DNA of 64,000 bases from Cavia porcellus. Its lineage: Eukaryota; Chordata; Mammalia; Rodentia; Caviidae. The notes beneath the pieces were generated by a model. That model had not been told where the DNA came from, ran no database searches, and worked only from the letters and a program-made list of their open reading frames with translations. The translations under genes and the position numbers were made by a program. Positions 45,425 to 57,205 of the stretch are shown one piece after another; position 1 is the stretch's first letter, and every line of letters starts with the position of its first letter. The stretch is from positions 51,257,019 through 51,321,018 of the forward strand of contig NW_026947485.1 of the NCBI RefSeq assembly GCF_034190915.1, in the 5' to 3' direction.

Positions 45425-46129
45425 TCTGTTTTGGTTAATGAACAGAAAATAAGTTGGTTATTTCATGTTACGTTTCTTTGTCCACAGCAAGCAAGTACTT
45501 TGAGCTTATTCAAGTTAATCAAACTAGTTTATTTCCTACTATGAGCTTATTCTTTTTCTAGTCAGAGTGGTATATATCTCTCAAAGGTGTAAGCTTCTCT
45601 TCTTTCTCTCAAGCACTACTGGGAAGGGAATGTGTAAGAATTAGGACAAAGCTAAATTGGAATTCAATTTTCTGATTGGGGATAAGGTATAAGTAATAAA
45701 TAGCAAGTGCTATAGCCATACAAGTAAGACATATATAAGTATATCATATATAAGTATATCAGCTCTACTCTTAACAAAATACTGGAAATAAATTTTCATT
45801 ATTAGTACAGAAGATAAATTACATTGATATTTATATCACTGGAATTCAACACAAGCTCAACACTTAAAACAGCTCTATGGGTCAACATAATAAATACTAT
45901 ACATATTATTAAGTTGAGGCTCCTAGGTATCCCTGTTCAGAAAAAAGATCTATCCATCCCTTATACCACACTCCAATATACATTCAAACATTTCAGTGAT
46001 ACTACTTAAGTACTGGAAGAAAACATAAGAGAACATCTATAAAATTAGATTAGGGAAGTCCTTTCTAACTGCTACAAAATGCAGAAGCTATTCTAAAACT
46101 GACCAAACTCCTTACACTGAGTTTTTTTT

Positions 46130-46310
46130 CAAAAGTAAAGGACGGGGGAAGGAGGGTAGCTGAAGGGCAGGGAGAGAAGTGGGTGAAATAAGAATTAGGA
46201 TGTGTTATGTTTATGTATCAACTCCCAATGGCAAATATAATTATTATGCACTGCAAACATATGGTAATAAAAAGAATTAAAAGCCCAGGAAATAAAAAAA
46301 ATTAAAACAT
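46130..46310 (+). repeat. Possible L1 3' UTR end
   Basis: 'acgggggaaggagggtagct', then 'atgtttatgtatcaactccc', 'aaatataattattatgcact' and an A-rich end with 'aataaaaa' resembles rodent L1 3' ends. Weak. Confidence 0.35.
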
Positions 46311-46489
46311 CTTTGCAACAAAAATCAACATAAAAATGTCAAAACACAAATGACAAATCAGAAGGTTAAATAATTACTCTGAATTAATATAGTAGGAATT
46401 GTTTTAAAAGTGTCAGTGTTTCAAAAAAAAATTCCTAAAGGATATGAAAAACCAGATCACAGAAGAGACAGACGTCTGTGAACCTAAGA

Positions 46490-47060
46490 AAAATATGTTT
46501 CTTCTTTCATAGTAAGAGAATTTCAAATCAAACTACAATGAGTTACATTTTTCACTCTTGGATTGTCAAAATTCTAAATTTAGTAAAGCTGAAGGGAAAT
46601 AGGCGCTCAGGTATTAATGGTAAGTTTCTTTTATGAAGGATAGTTTGTAAAAATCTATAAAATTACAAATGTATTTTCCCTCTGAATCAGGAGTTTCACT
46701 TGTAGGAATTTATCCTGCACAAAAACATGCATACATAAGAAATGGCATATATTATTGTGTGTAATGCTGTATTTAGGATTAGAAAATATTCAAATGTCCC
46801 TTAATAGAGAACTGGTCCTAGAAACTCTAGTAAATGCACACTGTGGTATGTTATACATTTAAAAAACTTAAAAAGTACTCTGTATAATAATGCAGATAAG
46901 CATATGTTAGGGTAGGTATCTTAAATAAAAACTGCAAAATATAAGAATACAGTTGTGTTTATATTGGAAAGATTCAAAAGAAATTAAGAATCATTACCTA
47001 TAGGGAGGATATAGACGGTGGATGAAATGGGAAAAAAGCTTTTCAATATATTGCAATATT
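46490..47060 (+). repeat. Old L1 ORF2/3' UTR fragment
   Basis: 'caaatcaaactacaatgagt', 'tacatttttcactcttgga', 'aattctaaatttagtaaag' and later 'caaatgtcccttaatagaga' with 'cactgtggtatgttatac' follow the 3' end of ancient mammalian L1 in order. Confidence 0.65.
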
Positions 47061-47689
47061 TTTTTGATTTTATGAATCATATGTACTACCTACTGAAATT
47101 AACTAACATGATAATTTGAAGTTCCTTGATAAGAGCAAAATACTATACAAGAATAAATGTAGCGTAATTACTTTTGTATGAAGTTAAAAAGCAGGCAAAC
47201 TATGATGGTTTGTTATTTCAGGATATATACATGGATGATAAGTGTTCTGTAAAAGAATGATTAACACAAAATTCAGACTAGTTGCAGGAGGACTGGCATG
47301 TAAAAAATATAAAAAAAAGTAAAAGCAATGAGATACTGTAGAAAAATAAAACTCAGAAAGAGGGAGGAATAAATTGTTGAAAAGACTGAATTCAAGTAAA
47401 TGTAGCTCATGTTCATGATTGTTCTATTTACAAAATATTACATATATAATACATTGCATTTGGATGGACAGAGAGAGAAGATTAGCATTCCAAAAAACAA
47501 AAGTGCCCAGTCTATGATATCAAAATTAATATAATTCTATATTCTATGTATTTAGTTGCTGATAGGGCATAACTTTGTTTATACTTCGATAAAATACATT
47601 CAGGGGCACCTGGTTTGGAATATGTGTGATGTAAAATACACATACACATACCATCTTTCACATTCCTTGATAAACAGTTGGTTACATAG

Positions 47690-48170
47690 CTGTGTTAGTT
47701 TTCTATTGCTGCTATCATACATTACTGACTTAAATAAATACAAGTGTGTTACATTGCAATTCACTAGGTCAGATTTGCTACAGGAGTTTCACTGGGCTAA
47801 AACCCATGTGTCTGCAGATGAATTCCTCTCTGGAGGGCCTAGGGAAGAATTTTTTCTTTTCCTTCACTAAGAAGTTCTTCAGTTGTTTAGCTCATGTATC
47901 CCTTGCTCTGTCACCAAAGCAAGTATCTCTGTGATCTTACTTCTGCCATTATCTCTAGTCACAGCTGGGGAAGATTCTTAGCTTTACTTGAACAGTGATG
48001 AGACTGGACCCACTTGGATAATCCAGGATAATCACCACAAGGTCTTTAACTTTGATATTAACTAAAATCTCACTCTCTCCATGTGAGGAACCATTTACAG
48101 GTGCTGAGGATTAGGGAATAGCTATCTGGGAGGAGGATGTATCAATGTGTCATTCACAGTAGAGATAATC
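47690..48170 (+). repeat. Old interspersed repeat, family not named
   Basis: Starts 'gttagttttctattgctgct' and includes 'ctaaaacccatgtgtctgca' and 'ttggataatccaggataatc', phrases of the same dispersed family as 41255-41640. Confidence 0.5.
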
Positions 48171-49362
48171 AGTGAATCTTAAAACCATTAAGATTCTCTG
48201 AAGGTAAAACTATAAACCTAAAACAGTTCACCTCACTTAACCAAGTAATCACACTTTTTATCACTAACAGTGGGAAACCCCATGCTATATGCCTGCCAAT
48301 ATAGCACAGCATGACCTATGAAGTATCCCTGTTGTGAGTGTTTAATATGTAATTCAGCCTTTAGTTTTAACCTCCATTTTACGTGAAATACATTTACCAG
48401 GAGTAAATGAACTGACAAATCATGGAACCAACAAGTCATGGATGCATAGTATTCTCTCCCCAAAACTGTCTTTTTTCTTTGACAAACTTCTGTCATGGAG
48501 GAAAAGGAAGTAGTTTATATTCTTTTAAATTAAAGAGGACATAATAATCAAAGGCAGTGTTGGGCCCTTAATTAAATCCTGGTTTGAAAATTTAAAAAAT
48601 AAAACCTGTAATACATATTTTGGAGAAAAAGCGATATTTACATATGCTTGGGAAGTAGATGACTGAAGAAGTTTTCTAAATTTTTTCGATGCAGGCAGTA
48701 TTGTAATTATGTAGGAAAATGCTCTTTCTGGAAATATATACTAGCAGAGGATGTATCATTTGTTTCATAATGGCTCAGAACTATACATACATGACAAAAT
48801 AAATTCAGAGATGTCTGGATGATATTGTAAAATTTTTCTTTTCAGTATTATTAGACATTTTCATGTTAGTAAAATATTTAAGATGTAAAATCAAACTACA
48901 TATTCAAGTGTATTTAACTGGTTGAAGACAAAGTTCACATTACAGAAAGGATGCTTTCTGCAGGAACAGAGGAAGGAAAAGTTTTAGGAATGAACATTTG
49001 TCCACTTCATGTAGCCTAAACTTTTTTATGTTGCAGGAGATGGATCTTTCCTTAAAATTCATTTTTCCTATCTTTTTAAAGTAAAAAGAGTTTCTAAATT
49101 CATAAAAATAGAGTCACAGGAGTACAATTTGATGTTTAGAAAATCAGTATGTTGTTCAAGTGCCTAATACAGTACCTGAAACATGACCAATCACTGTTTT
49201 AAAGAAAAAAAAAAGTTTGTTCAGTGTCTATTTTTTTGAGCTATCAACAAACTTTGGAGGACTCACTAAACTTCATATTATCTGTACACGAGGCTCTAAT
49301 GTGTCCTAGGCAGCCAGACTCATCTTTTGAGATAGAAGAATATGTCTCATGCATTTATCTTG

Positions 49363-49445
49363 TTATGGCTGAGGGTGTGGCTTAGTGGTAGAAGTGTTGT
49401 CTAGCATGCACAAAAAAGCTCTGGATTTGATTTGAACCCCAGAAT
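49363..49445 (+). repeat. Degenerate ID-type SINE
   Basis: 'gctgagggtgtggcttagtg', 'gtctagcatgcacaaaaaag', 'gatttgaaccccagaatgg'. Confidence 0.65.
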
Positions 49446-49861
49446 GGCTACAAAACCAACCAAAAACACTAAAATAAAATGAAAAACAAAACTACTTATC
49501 ATGTGAAATCATTGTCAATGCAAGACACTACCTTGAGGTCAGTAAACCTGAAGTTCAGATGAGGACAAGTTACCCATCTGAACTTCAACTAATTAAAAAC
49601 GTCAAAGCATCCCACAAACACTGTGACTGGGACACTTGTCCCTTTGTTGAGGTTTCCGAGACATTGAAAAGTTGTTGGAGACGCCTGGTGGCAATAAAAA
49701 GGAAAAACAGCTCACCACATAATGCACGTTTAGTAAAGAAAATAGGATAAAGAAAGTTGAAGCCATCCTCTCTGAGTCTCCTTTCACTTCTCTGACCTTG
49801 CCATTCCATTCCTCAGCCTCTCTTTAAAAAGCTTGTTTCTTCTTAAAAGCTTTCCCAATGG

Positions 49862-49882
49862 TGCATTATTATTATTATTTAT
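49862..49882. repeat. (ATT)n microsatellite
   Basis: About five ATT units. Confidence 0.8.
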
Positions 49883-50366
49883 ATGCTCTTTCCAGTTGAT
49901 CATATCTATAGCCATCCACACTTGGAGAATGGTTTTTATTAGGCCCCAGGCTTATATTTTCAATTCCCTTCTACGTATTTCCATTAAGGCAGAGCTTCAA
50001 GTGAATATGTCAAGATGACAATTTAGTCCCTAAACTTGCTAATTCTGCTGTTCTTAGCTCATGAAAGAGTATCACAATACAGTCAAGATGCTGGGTTTAT
50101 ACTTCAGTTACATTTTGAGGTACAAAGAGTTGTACACACCTGCCACATACAAGGCACAGAAATAGGTGCTCCAGTAAAAAGAGAAAGACATAGAGTGAAG
50201 AAACAGATGCTTCAGTATGATATAAGTATGTATATCCTACTTTGGGGGTCCTGAGAAGGGGGTTCTAACTCAGCTTGAAGTAGAAAGGCTCAAGATGAAA
50301 GATTCCTAGGAAGCATTACTATCAAGCTATTATAGACAGACAGTAAGAATTTGATTGTGTTACGAG

Positions 50367-50730
50367 CTGAATTGTTCCCTCTCCCTCAGTCAGATAGAGT
50401 CCCAACTTCCAGTGTAATTCAGATGTGACTGTATTTGGAGTTTTTAAAGTTGTTAAGTCAAAATGAGGTCTTCAGGGTGGCCTGTAATTCCATCTGATTG
50501 GTGTCTATAAAAAAGAGTAAATTTACACATAAGACAGAGAGTGAAGATAATATGAAGATACAAGAAGAAAGCCAGCTACAAGTGAAGGAGCAATTGATCC
50601 AGTGAAATCAGCCTTCCTGATGCTGACTTTGCATTTGCAGCCTCCAGAACTGTGCAAAATAAATTTCTGTGGTACAATAATAGAGCATGTGGTACTTTAT
50701 CATGGAGACTCTAGAAAACAAATACAAATC
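50367..50730 (+). repeat. MLT1-type MaLR solo LTR
   Basis: 'gagctgaattgttccctctc', 'agataatatgaagatacaag', then 'gcagcctccagaactgtgca', 'aaataaatttctgtggtac', a very recognisable MLT1 3' half. Confidence 0.75.
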
Positions 50731-51519
50731 AGACTTGTTTTTCAAGATCATAAGAGTATTAACAGAAGAAAGAGACTATACAGAACAAGTCACCATTGAG
50801 TCCTAACTTACTTGGGAAATGGATTAATTCAGTGTGATCAGATCACAAGATATGCAGTGGGGAGGGGATGTGCATATTTGGGGGAGTGGAGCTGGAAGGG
50901 AAAAGGCAGATTATGAGAGGCCTCCTGAGCCAGTTGAATAATTAACACCTGGGGTGAAAGAGTTATGGAATTAAATAACATGAGAGGAGATCTGCTACAT
51001 TTCAGTTCTGTTCTTCCAATCAAATTGCATCAGTTCATACTTTTAGGCTTTCTCTAGTCTAGCCTTCCATGTCAGTAACTAGTACTTTATGGAAATAATT
51101 ACCAATTGTCTAAAAGGTGGAGAAATATTTTTAAGAATTACAATCCATTTCTAAGAATTGTTTTACCCACCCACAGTGAATAATTTAAATATGTATTTAC
51201 TTAATTTTAGATCAGTACTCTTAATTCTACCCCATGTAGGCTTCAATTAATCCCTTCAATATCTGTATTCAGGATTCTGTTCACAAGTTGTTGGATTGAT
51301 GCTTGTGTAAACTGGGTGTGGAATATCTACTATTTAAAGTTACTATCTCTGTTTCTGAAATTTTAATTCTTATTTTGCTTCCTTTTACTTACTATGACTT
51401 TTCCTAAAACCTTAGATAGGGACACTTTTTCTTTCCCTTTCTGTCATATCTCCGAATATCTTTAAATCTCTGGCTCTCCGATGGGTAGAGTAGAACTAAA
51501 TGTTATGCTGTAGTAAGTT

Positions 51520-51625
51520 TCAGCTCCCTGAAAGCAGCGGTCATGGCAGACTTGTTTATTCAGTATGTTACAAGAGCCTGATATAGTGCTTGATACAGGC
51601 TTGATCATAAATTTATTTAAAAGGA
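51520..51625 (+). repeat. L2 3' end
   Basis: 'ctccctgaaagcagcggtca', 'agacttgtttattcagtatg', 'agcctgatatagtgcttga' follow the L2 terminus. Confidence 0.65.
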
Positions 51626-51684
51626 AATTAAGAAGCATTTAACTTCTTTAATTTATTCTTAAGAGTATGCCTACAAATCTTTAT

Positions 51685-51840
51685 GAGGCAGTCATTCTTA
51701 AATTAGAACAGTACATCGAAATCCCCTGTTGAACTTGTATGCACACATGAGCTAGTCCTCCCTCAAACGTGCTGGATCTAGGGGGCAGGCAGACATGATG
51801 GAGGAGGGTAGGCCTGAGAATGATGGAAAAACTTGTGATA
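51685..51840 (+). repeat. MER5-like hAT fragment
   Basis: 'cagtcattcttaaattagaa', 'cgaaatcccctgttgaactt' and 'ggcctgagaatgatgg' are the order of MER5A-type non-autonomous hAT elements. Confidence 0.5.
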
Positions 51841-53348
51841 TTATTTTGATTTCAATTATTAATTGATGGGAGCAGAGTTTATTATTCTTTTCATTTTGTT
51901 AAATTCCTGCTGACTTAAAGCAGTAGATAAATACGTTAGGCAATGATAAAGACATTTGGAATAGAAGACTTTGCCTGGAGGCTCACAAACACATTTGTTA
52001 GCTGTTTGTATTCCCATGGTTGGACTCCACTGAGACCAATGTTCAATCATTTTTAACCTAAAGAAGTGGTCCCGGAGGGGTAGGAAGACCATTATGAATC
52101 AACAGGTCAGGGTTTTAACTCTTAGGTTTCATACTTACGCGGCCTGAGTTCTCAAGCAAAATAATTCCATGAACTTCAGTTTTCTCTCCTGTAAAATAAT
52201 ATGAACATTTGAGGAATGAACTTCTATGCTCCATGAATTTCATTCACCACTCTGAACTTCAAGGCATGTGTTTTACTTTAAAGGTATAAAAGTAGTAAAA
52301 AAGAGGGTGAAATTTCTTTAAACTGATTCTCAGAATCAGCTATTTTTAGAAATGAAACTACTTGCTAACTGGTTTCTGTTTCTATAACTTAAATCAAGGA
52401 TACAGTTGAAACGGCTGTGTCAATGGCTTTCCAAACTGCCCCCCAGGGCATACCAGGCCTCTGCTGTGTCTTTGAAGGCCTTCACATTAGGAAGCTGATA
52501 TTTCTTTACCACTAGGGAATTTTGTCCTTGTCCTGATCAGAGAATCTGTCATTCCAAATGTGTGCTCTACACATGAGGAAATGACAGAGATGACACGAGT
52601 CACAGGACTCAAAGGGAAGGAGTGTCTTTGGACCTCACACAGGTTTTGATGAAGAGGTGGAAAAGCTTCAGTTGCTGGGACACCCCATGAAGCACCAATA
52701 TCCTCTGGGTGGGGTGGGGTGCTTGGCAATGATAACTCTCATTTGAAATAGGGAATAGCAGACACTGAAAGACAAAGATGACTCCTACAAGATAGGGAAG
52801 GTCTACAACATCTTGAATATTTGACTTTGGATGTAGAAAACATATTTGACTTTGAGATATAAGCAGTGATACAATGAAAACAGTTTATTTTAAAATTGAC
52901 TTTGAATTTTATACTTTAAAGCTAATAGCAATATACATTACTTCAATTTTAAAAAATAGAAGTAAAATAAAGCAAAGCTCCCATATATCCTCATCATCTT
53001 AGTACAATAATTGTCTCTGGAGTATTTTCCTACCTTCTTTGCCTCCTCAGACACATCATGAAGCAGCTGAGCTTGCTTAGATTTGGAGTCAGGCATCCAC
53101 AACAATTGCTTCCCAGTGAAACCTTCAGGTTGCTTCTCCTGTGATACTCAAGGGAAGGGGCCAGCGTTCTTGCCTGAGTGGGGCTGACAGAAGCACTGAC
53201 GCGAGGTGCTGCTATGCCTTGCTTAATTTGAGAATTCACATGAGGAAGCTAAATGTTGGATACGTTCGTGTAGTTATTCATTATTTAATGAATAATCCTC
53301 TTTATTAGGATAGTGGTAATAGTAACATTGACATTTGTCAAAGCTTAT
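51841..53348. other. Intergenic, nothing recognised
   Basis: No gene or firm repeat identified. Confidence 0.45.
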
Positions 53349-53362
53349 TGAACTAAATCCTT
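53349..53362. repeat. Target-site duplication of HAL1-like copy A (left)
   Basis: tgaactaaatcctt here and tgaactatatcctt at 56554-56567; 13 of 14 bases agree. Confidence 0.8.
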
Positions 53363-54246
53363 TGTTTTTTACTTTTTTTAAAGAGAAATAAACACACAAA
53401 AAATACATGGAGAAAAAAAGGGTAGAAATAATACAGAATTATAGAAAAATAATTCGTAAGAAATCACCAGTTGATAAGTTACATATTGTCATCTTAGAAA
53501 TAGCTGTTCAGGTTACAAAATTAAAGTATGTAAAGTGACATTCAAATAGTGACACTGCCAACAGTTCTGCTAATGATCTAACAAAAACTTAGTAATATTG
53601 TTATCAGTCCTACACACTTGTTTTTTTATCTTAAAGAGGGTAAGATTTAACATATCAAAACAGAACGAAACAGTTCAAAAAGAAACAATTTAAAGAAATA
53701 CTGATTTCAAAGCAAGTCCACTGGAGATCTTCACTGTTTATCTAATTGTCTCTAGTTTTCTTCCAAATAGTTGTCCCCATCTTCACACACATTAAACACA
53801 TACTGCATATTATAGAACTAATCAACTCATTACAGGATAATGAAGGCTTTTTAGGTCTTCAAGATCTGACATTAGGGAAGATAATAATGACTACCATAGT
53901 GTCTCTCATTCTCTTCATAGTAGCTGTCCTTATCTTTATATATGCTGAAATTGAACTTAAGAGACTAGACTAATATCACTCTGAACAGTAAATAATAGTA
54001 TTGCATTGGGTTTCTCTTCTTCAGCGTATCTGTTCATTACATCTTGCATTATATAATCTGTTCCCATAGTTTAAAAATTCTTTCCATGTATGAATTTCTA
54101 CATGTATATCTATCTTCTCTCTATTATAGGGAAAAACAAATCATAACAAGACAGCAAAACAAATTCCATCTCTGCCTCATGTCTGCTACTCCATTTTACT
54201 GCTATAATTTGTCCACCTTACTCCCTCTTCCCACTGTCTGCCCCAT

Positions 54247-55371
54247 TCATTGAGGCCTCTCTGCCACTATTCCTGGAATCCTGGTGTCCCTTCCTCTCTC
54301 TCTCTGGAATGTCTTCAGCACTTTCTGTAGGGTTGGGTTGGAGGCCATGAACTCTCACAGTTGCTCCTTGTCTTGGAACTATCTTATTTCTCCATTAATT
54401 TTGACAGAGAGTTTTTCTGGGTATATCAGTCTTGGTTGCAAGTTATTTTCTTTCAGGGCTTGGACTATTTCCCCCCAGGCTCTTCTCGATTTGAGAGTTT
54501 GTGTTGATAAGTCTGTTGTTATTTTGATAATTTTCGAATTGTAAGTAATCTGCTTTTTTTCCCTGGCTGCTTTTAGTATTCTGTTCTTTTGGTAGATTTC
54601 TGGAATCTTGATTATTATATGTCTGGGTGTAAATCTGTTTTGGTTGTAGGTGGCTGGAGTTCTGTATGCCTCATTTATCTGGATATCATTTCTTTTTCCT
54701 ATGCTTGGGAAGTTTTCCTTTAATATTTCTGTGAATATTCTTTGTATTTCATTTTTGGTTACTCCTGCTTCCTTGCTCACATGCTTTATTCTTAAGTTAT
54801 GTATCCTTTTGTTGTCTTCTAGCCTTTGAATTGTTTCTTTCTGGTTCTTTGTTATTTTTAAGTGGTCTTTTCTTTCATGATCATATATCATAAATCTCTC
54901 TCCAAGTTTCAAAAGGCTAACTTTAGTTTCTGTCAAGACATTTTGCCAGTTTTCAATGGAGTTTTAGTTTCCTGATAATTTCTTTGGATCTTGTTTCATG
55001 TATTCTAGGTTATGTTTAAATTCTCCATAAGAGATTTCTCTTTCTTTTCTGATTTCCTCTATTCTTCCATCTGTGTTCTCTTGGGTGGTGCTTATCATTT
55101 ATTTAATTAATCTCTTTATATCTTGTTTCACGTGGATCAGAAGTACAGTTTTAAATTCATCTATGAGGTCATGAAGGTATTTCTTTATTTCAGCTGATGC
55201 TGTGTCTAGTATTGGATGGTTACTGTGCTGGTTCTCTTCTGTGTTTACTTCTCCTGGGCTTATTTTCCCAGGTTCGGCAGCTGGAGATTTTTTTTTTTTA
55301 TTTCTATCTCTTGTCATGTTTCTGGTTTCTTTCAGACTGGTGTAGCGTGGGGGGTCTCTGGCCCTCTCCAT
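54247..55371 (-). pseudogene. L1 ORF1p-like gene of copy A (disabled by stops)
   Basis: One continuous minus-strand frame of 375 codons with no frameshift, broken by four in-frame stops (TAA at 55101-55099, TAA near 54965, TAG at 54381-54379, TGA near 54360) and ending at TGA 54249-54247. A likely start is the ATG at 55317 (MTRDRNKK, a typical basic L1 ORF1 N-terminus); the frame is open upstream to 55371. The middle part is predicted coiled coil. The RRM and C-terminal domains are clear: 'NDIQINEAYRTP', 'PRHIIIKIP', 'ILKAAREK', 'SRRAWGEI', 'QPRLIYPEKLS'. ORF1p is the RNA-binding trimeric chaperone of L1 particles. Full length is like rodent L1 ORF1. Stops without frameshifts suggest moderate age. 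Confidence 0.85.
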
Positions 55372-55616
55372 ATTGCTTAGGGTCTTTTTGAAGTGTGCTG
55401 ACTGTAGTTTTTGCTGCCCTTTCCAATTTGCTGTTATCTGAGGTAGGCAGGGATGCAGGGATGGTGCAGGCTAGCCTCCAGCCTCTGTGCCAGTCAATCC
55501 TCAAGTTAGGCTGTACCTTGTGGATGTCATAGATTTGTGACTATTTTGTATCTGCTTATTGGGTCCCAACCAGAGGCGTGGTTCAGCTCCAGGAGAGCCT
55601 GCCTGTTTTCTCTGCA

Positions 55617-55975
55617 CCAGAAGTGGCTGACTGATGTCACCATGGTGCAGGGCTCTGCCCAATTCCCAGCTGTCATCTACCAGACCTCTCTGTGCCAGGG
55701 GTGACTATCTGATGTCACTGCAGCACTGGGGTCTGCCCAGTTCCAAATGTCCTCCACCAGTCCTCTCTGTATCACTGATGCCATCATGGCACCGGGCTCT
55801 GCCCAATTTCCAGATGTCCTCCACCAGACCTCTCTGCACCAGGGAGACTAAATGATGTCACCAGGGTGCAGGCTCTGCCCAACTCCAAGATGTCCTCCAC
55901 CAGTCCTCTGTGTCACTGATGTTGTCATGATGGTGGGCTCTGCCCAAATCCAAGATGTTCTCCAGCCAGCGACAG
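55617..55975 (-). repeat. Tandem 5' UTR monomers of copy A
   Basis: Five head-to-tail units, each with 'gatgtc/gatgcc', 'ggctctgccca' and 'gatgtcctccaccag'. The gatg anchors lie at 55633, 55711, 55777, 55854 and 55918, that is spacings 78, 66, 77 and 64, an alternating two-unit period of about 143 bp. Copy B has only a single such unit (about 59611-59705). Tandem promoter monomers are known in mouse L1 5' UTRs; promoter function here is inferred. Confidence 0.8.
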
Positions 55976-56591
55976 CATCCACGGGACCCAGTCCCTTGTA
56001 CTCATGGATCTTCCTCTTGGGTCCACTGCATACTGGGCTGCTTGTCTTCATTGTGTTCCCAGCACAGTGCAGATCGGTCAGAAAACTGCACAGTGTCTGG
56101 CTTCGGAGCTCCGGAGCTTCTCACAGTCCCTTCTGGCCCAGCCAGGTGGTTTGGCTGCTTCGTGGGGTCCCAGGTCTCAATTTCCACCAGTCGCCAAGAG
56201 TCAATAAAGATTTTACCCTTGGATTCACTGCTCACTGTGCCACATTAAGAGTGTGGGATTCACAGATTCCCATTATCGGCAGCCGTGGTCTCAGCACGAC
56301 CTTAAATCCTCTGGCCGTGCCTAGTACAGCGTGGAACGAGGCTCAGTGAGTACATCAGGCTTCAGCTCTCCATCCATGCTTTTCCTTCCTCTTCCTAGTT
56401 TTATTTTTCCCTTCAGTTACCGCCTTGGTTAATAAGAACCGTTATCTATTCGTCTGGCCCTCTCCATGTTGTCATATTCTAGCATCTAATCTGACTTCTC
56501 TGCACAGACTCTGCGCCCAGCCCCCTAGCAAGCTGCCATTTTTCTCCATCCTCTGAACTATATCCTTAAAACTTATGCACTTTACTATGTG

Positions 56592-56605
56592 AAAAATCAC
56601 ATTTC
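56592..56605. repeat. Target-site duplication of HAL1-like copy B (left)
   Basis: aaaaatcacatttc, repeated exactly at 60141-60154. Confidence 0.9.
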
Positions 56606-57205
56606 TTTTTTTTTTTTAATTTTAAAGGGGGTAACATTACATAAAACAAAACAGGACAAGACAGATCATAAGGAAACAGTTTTAAGAAACACGGATTTCA
56701 AAGCAAGTCCACTGGAGATCTTTACTGTCTATAATATTGTCTCTTGTTTTCTTCCAAATAGTTGTCCATGTCTTCACACACAATGAATACATACTGAACA
56801 TTATAGTACTGATCTAATCAGAACAAGATGATGAAGGCTTTTTAGGTCTTCAAGACCAGACATTAGGGAAGTCAACAATGGCTGCCATAATGTCTCTTGT
56901 GCTCTTCAAAACAGCTGTCCATATCTTTACGAATGCTGAAATTAAACATGAGACTAGACTAATATCACTCTGAACAGTGAATAATAATACTGCTAGATTT
57001 TATATCATAATACTACATAATTAGCACTGGGTATCTTAGTGTCTCTTCTTCTTCAGAGTATCTGTTCATTATATTGTGCATCATTATATAATTTATTCTC
57101 GTAAACTGTTTAGAAGTTCTCCACATATGTGAATCTCTTCATGTATACCTATCCTTTCTGTATTATAGGGAAAAACAGATCAAAACAAGACAACAAAACA
57201 AATTC

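Larger units (their letters stand above)
53363..56553 (-). mobile_element. HAL1-like element, copy A (full length, ORF2-less L1 derivative)
   Basis: Read on the minus strand: 5' UTR starting near 56553 ('ggatggagaaaaatggcagc'), tandem 5' UTR monomers, ORF1 relic (55371-54247), a non-coding tail of about 880 nt, and an A-rich 3' end (T-rich on plus, 53363-53379). The flanking target duplications show it is a complete retrotransposition product, not a truncated L1. Nothing in the tail resembles ORF2 endonuclease or reverse transcriptase. Compared with copy B it lacks 994 bp in the tail and extends about 265 bp further at the 3' end; copy C shares that longer end. ORF1-only L1 derivatives are known as HAL1; whether this family has been described in this host I cannot tell. 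Confidence 0.8.

Noticed and set aside
55852..56349. 165-codon plus-strand frame
   Set aside because: Antisense to the 5' UTR of HAL1-like copy A; repetitive by virtue of the monomers.
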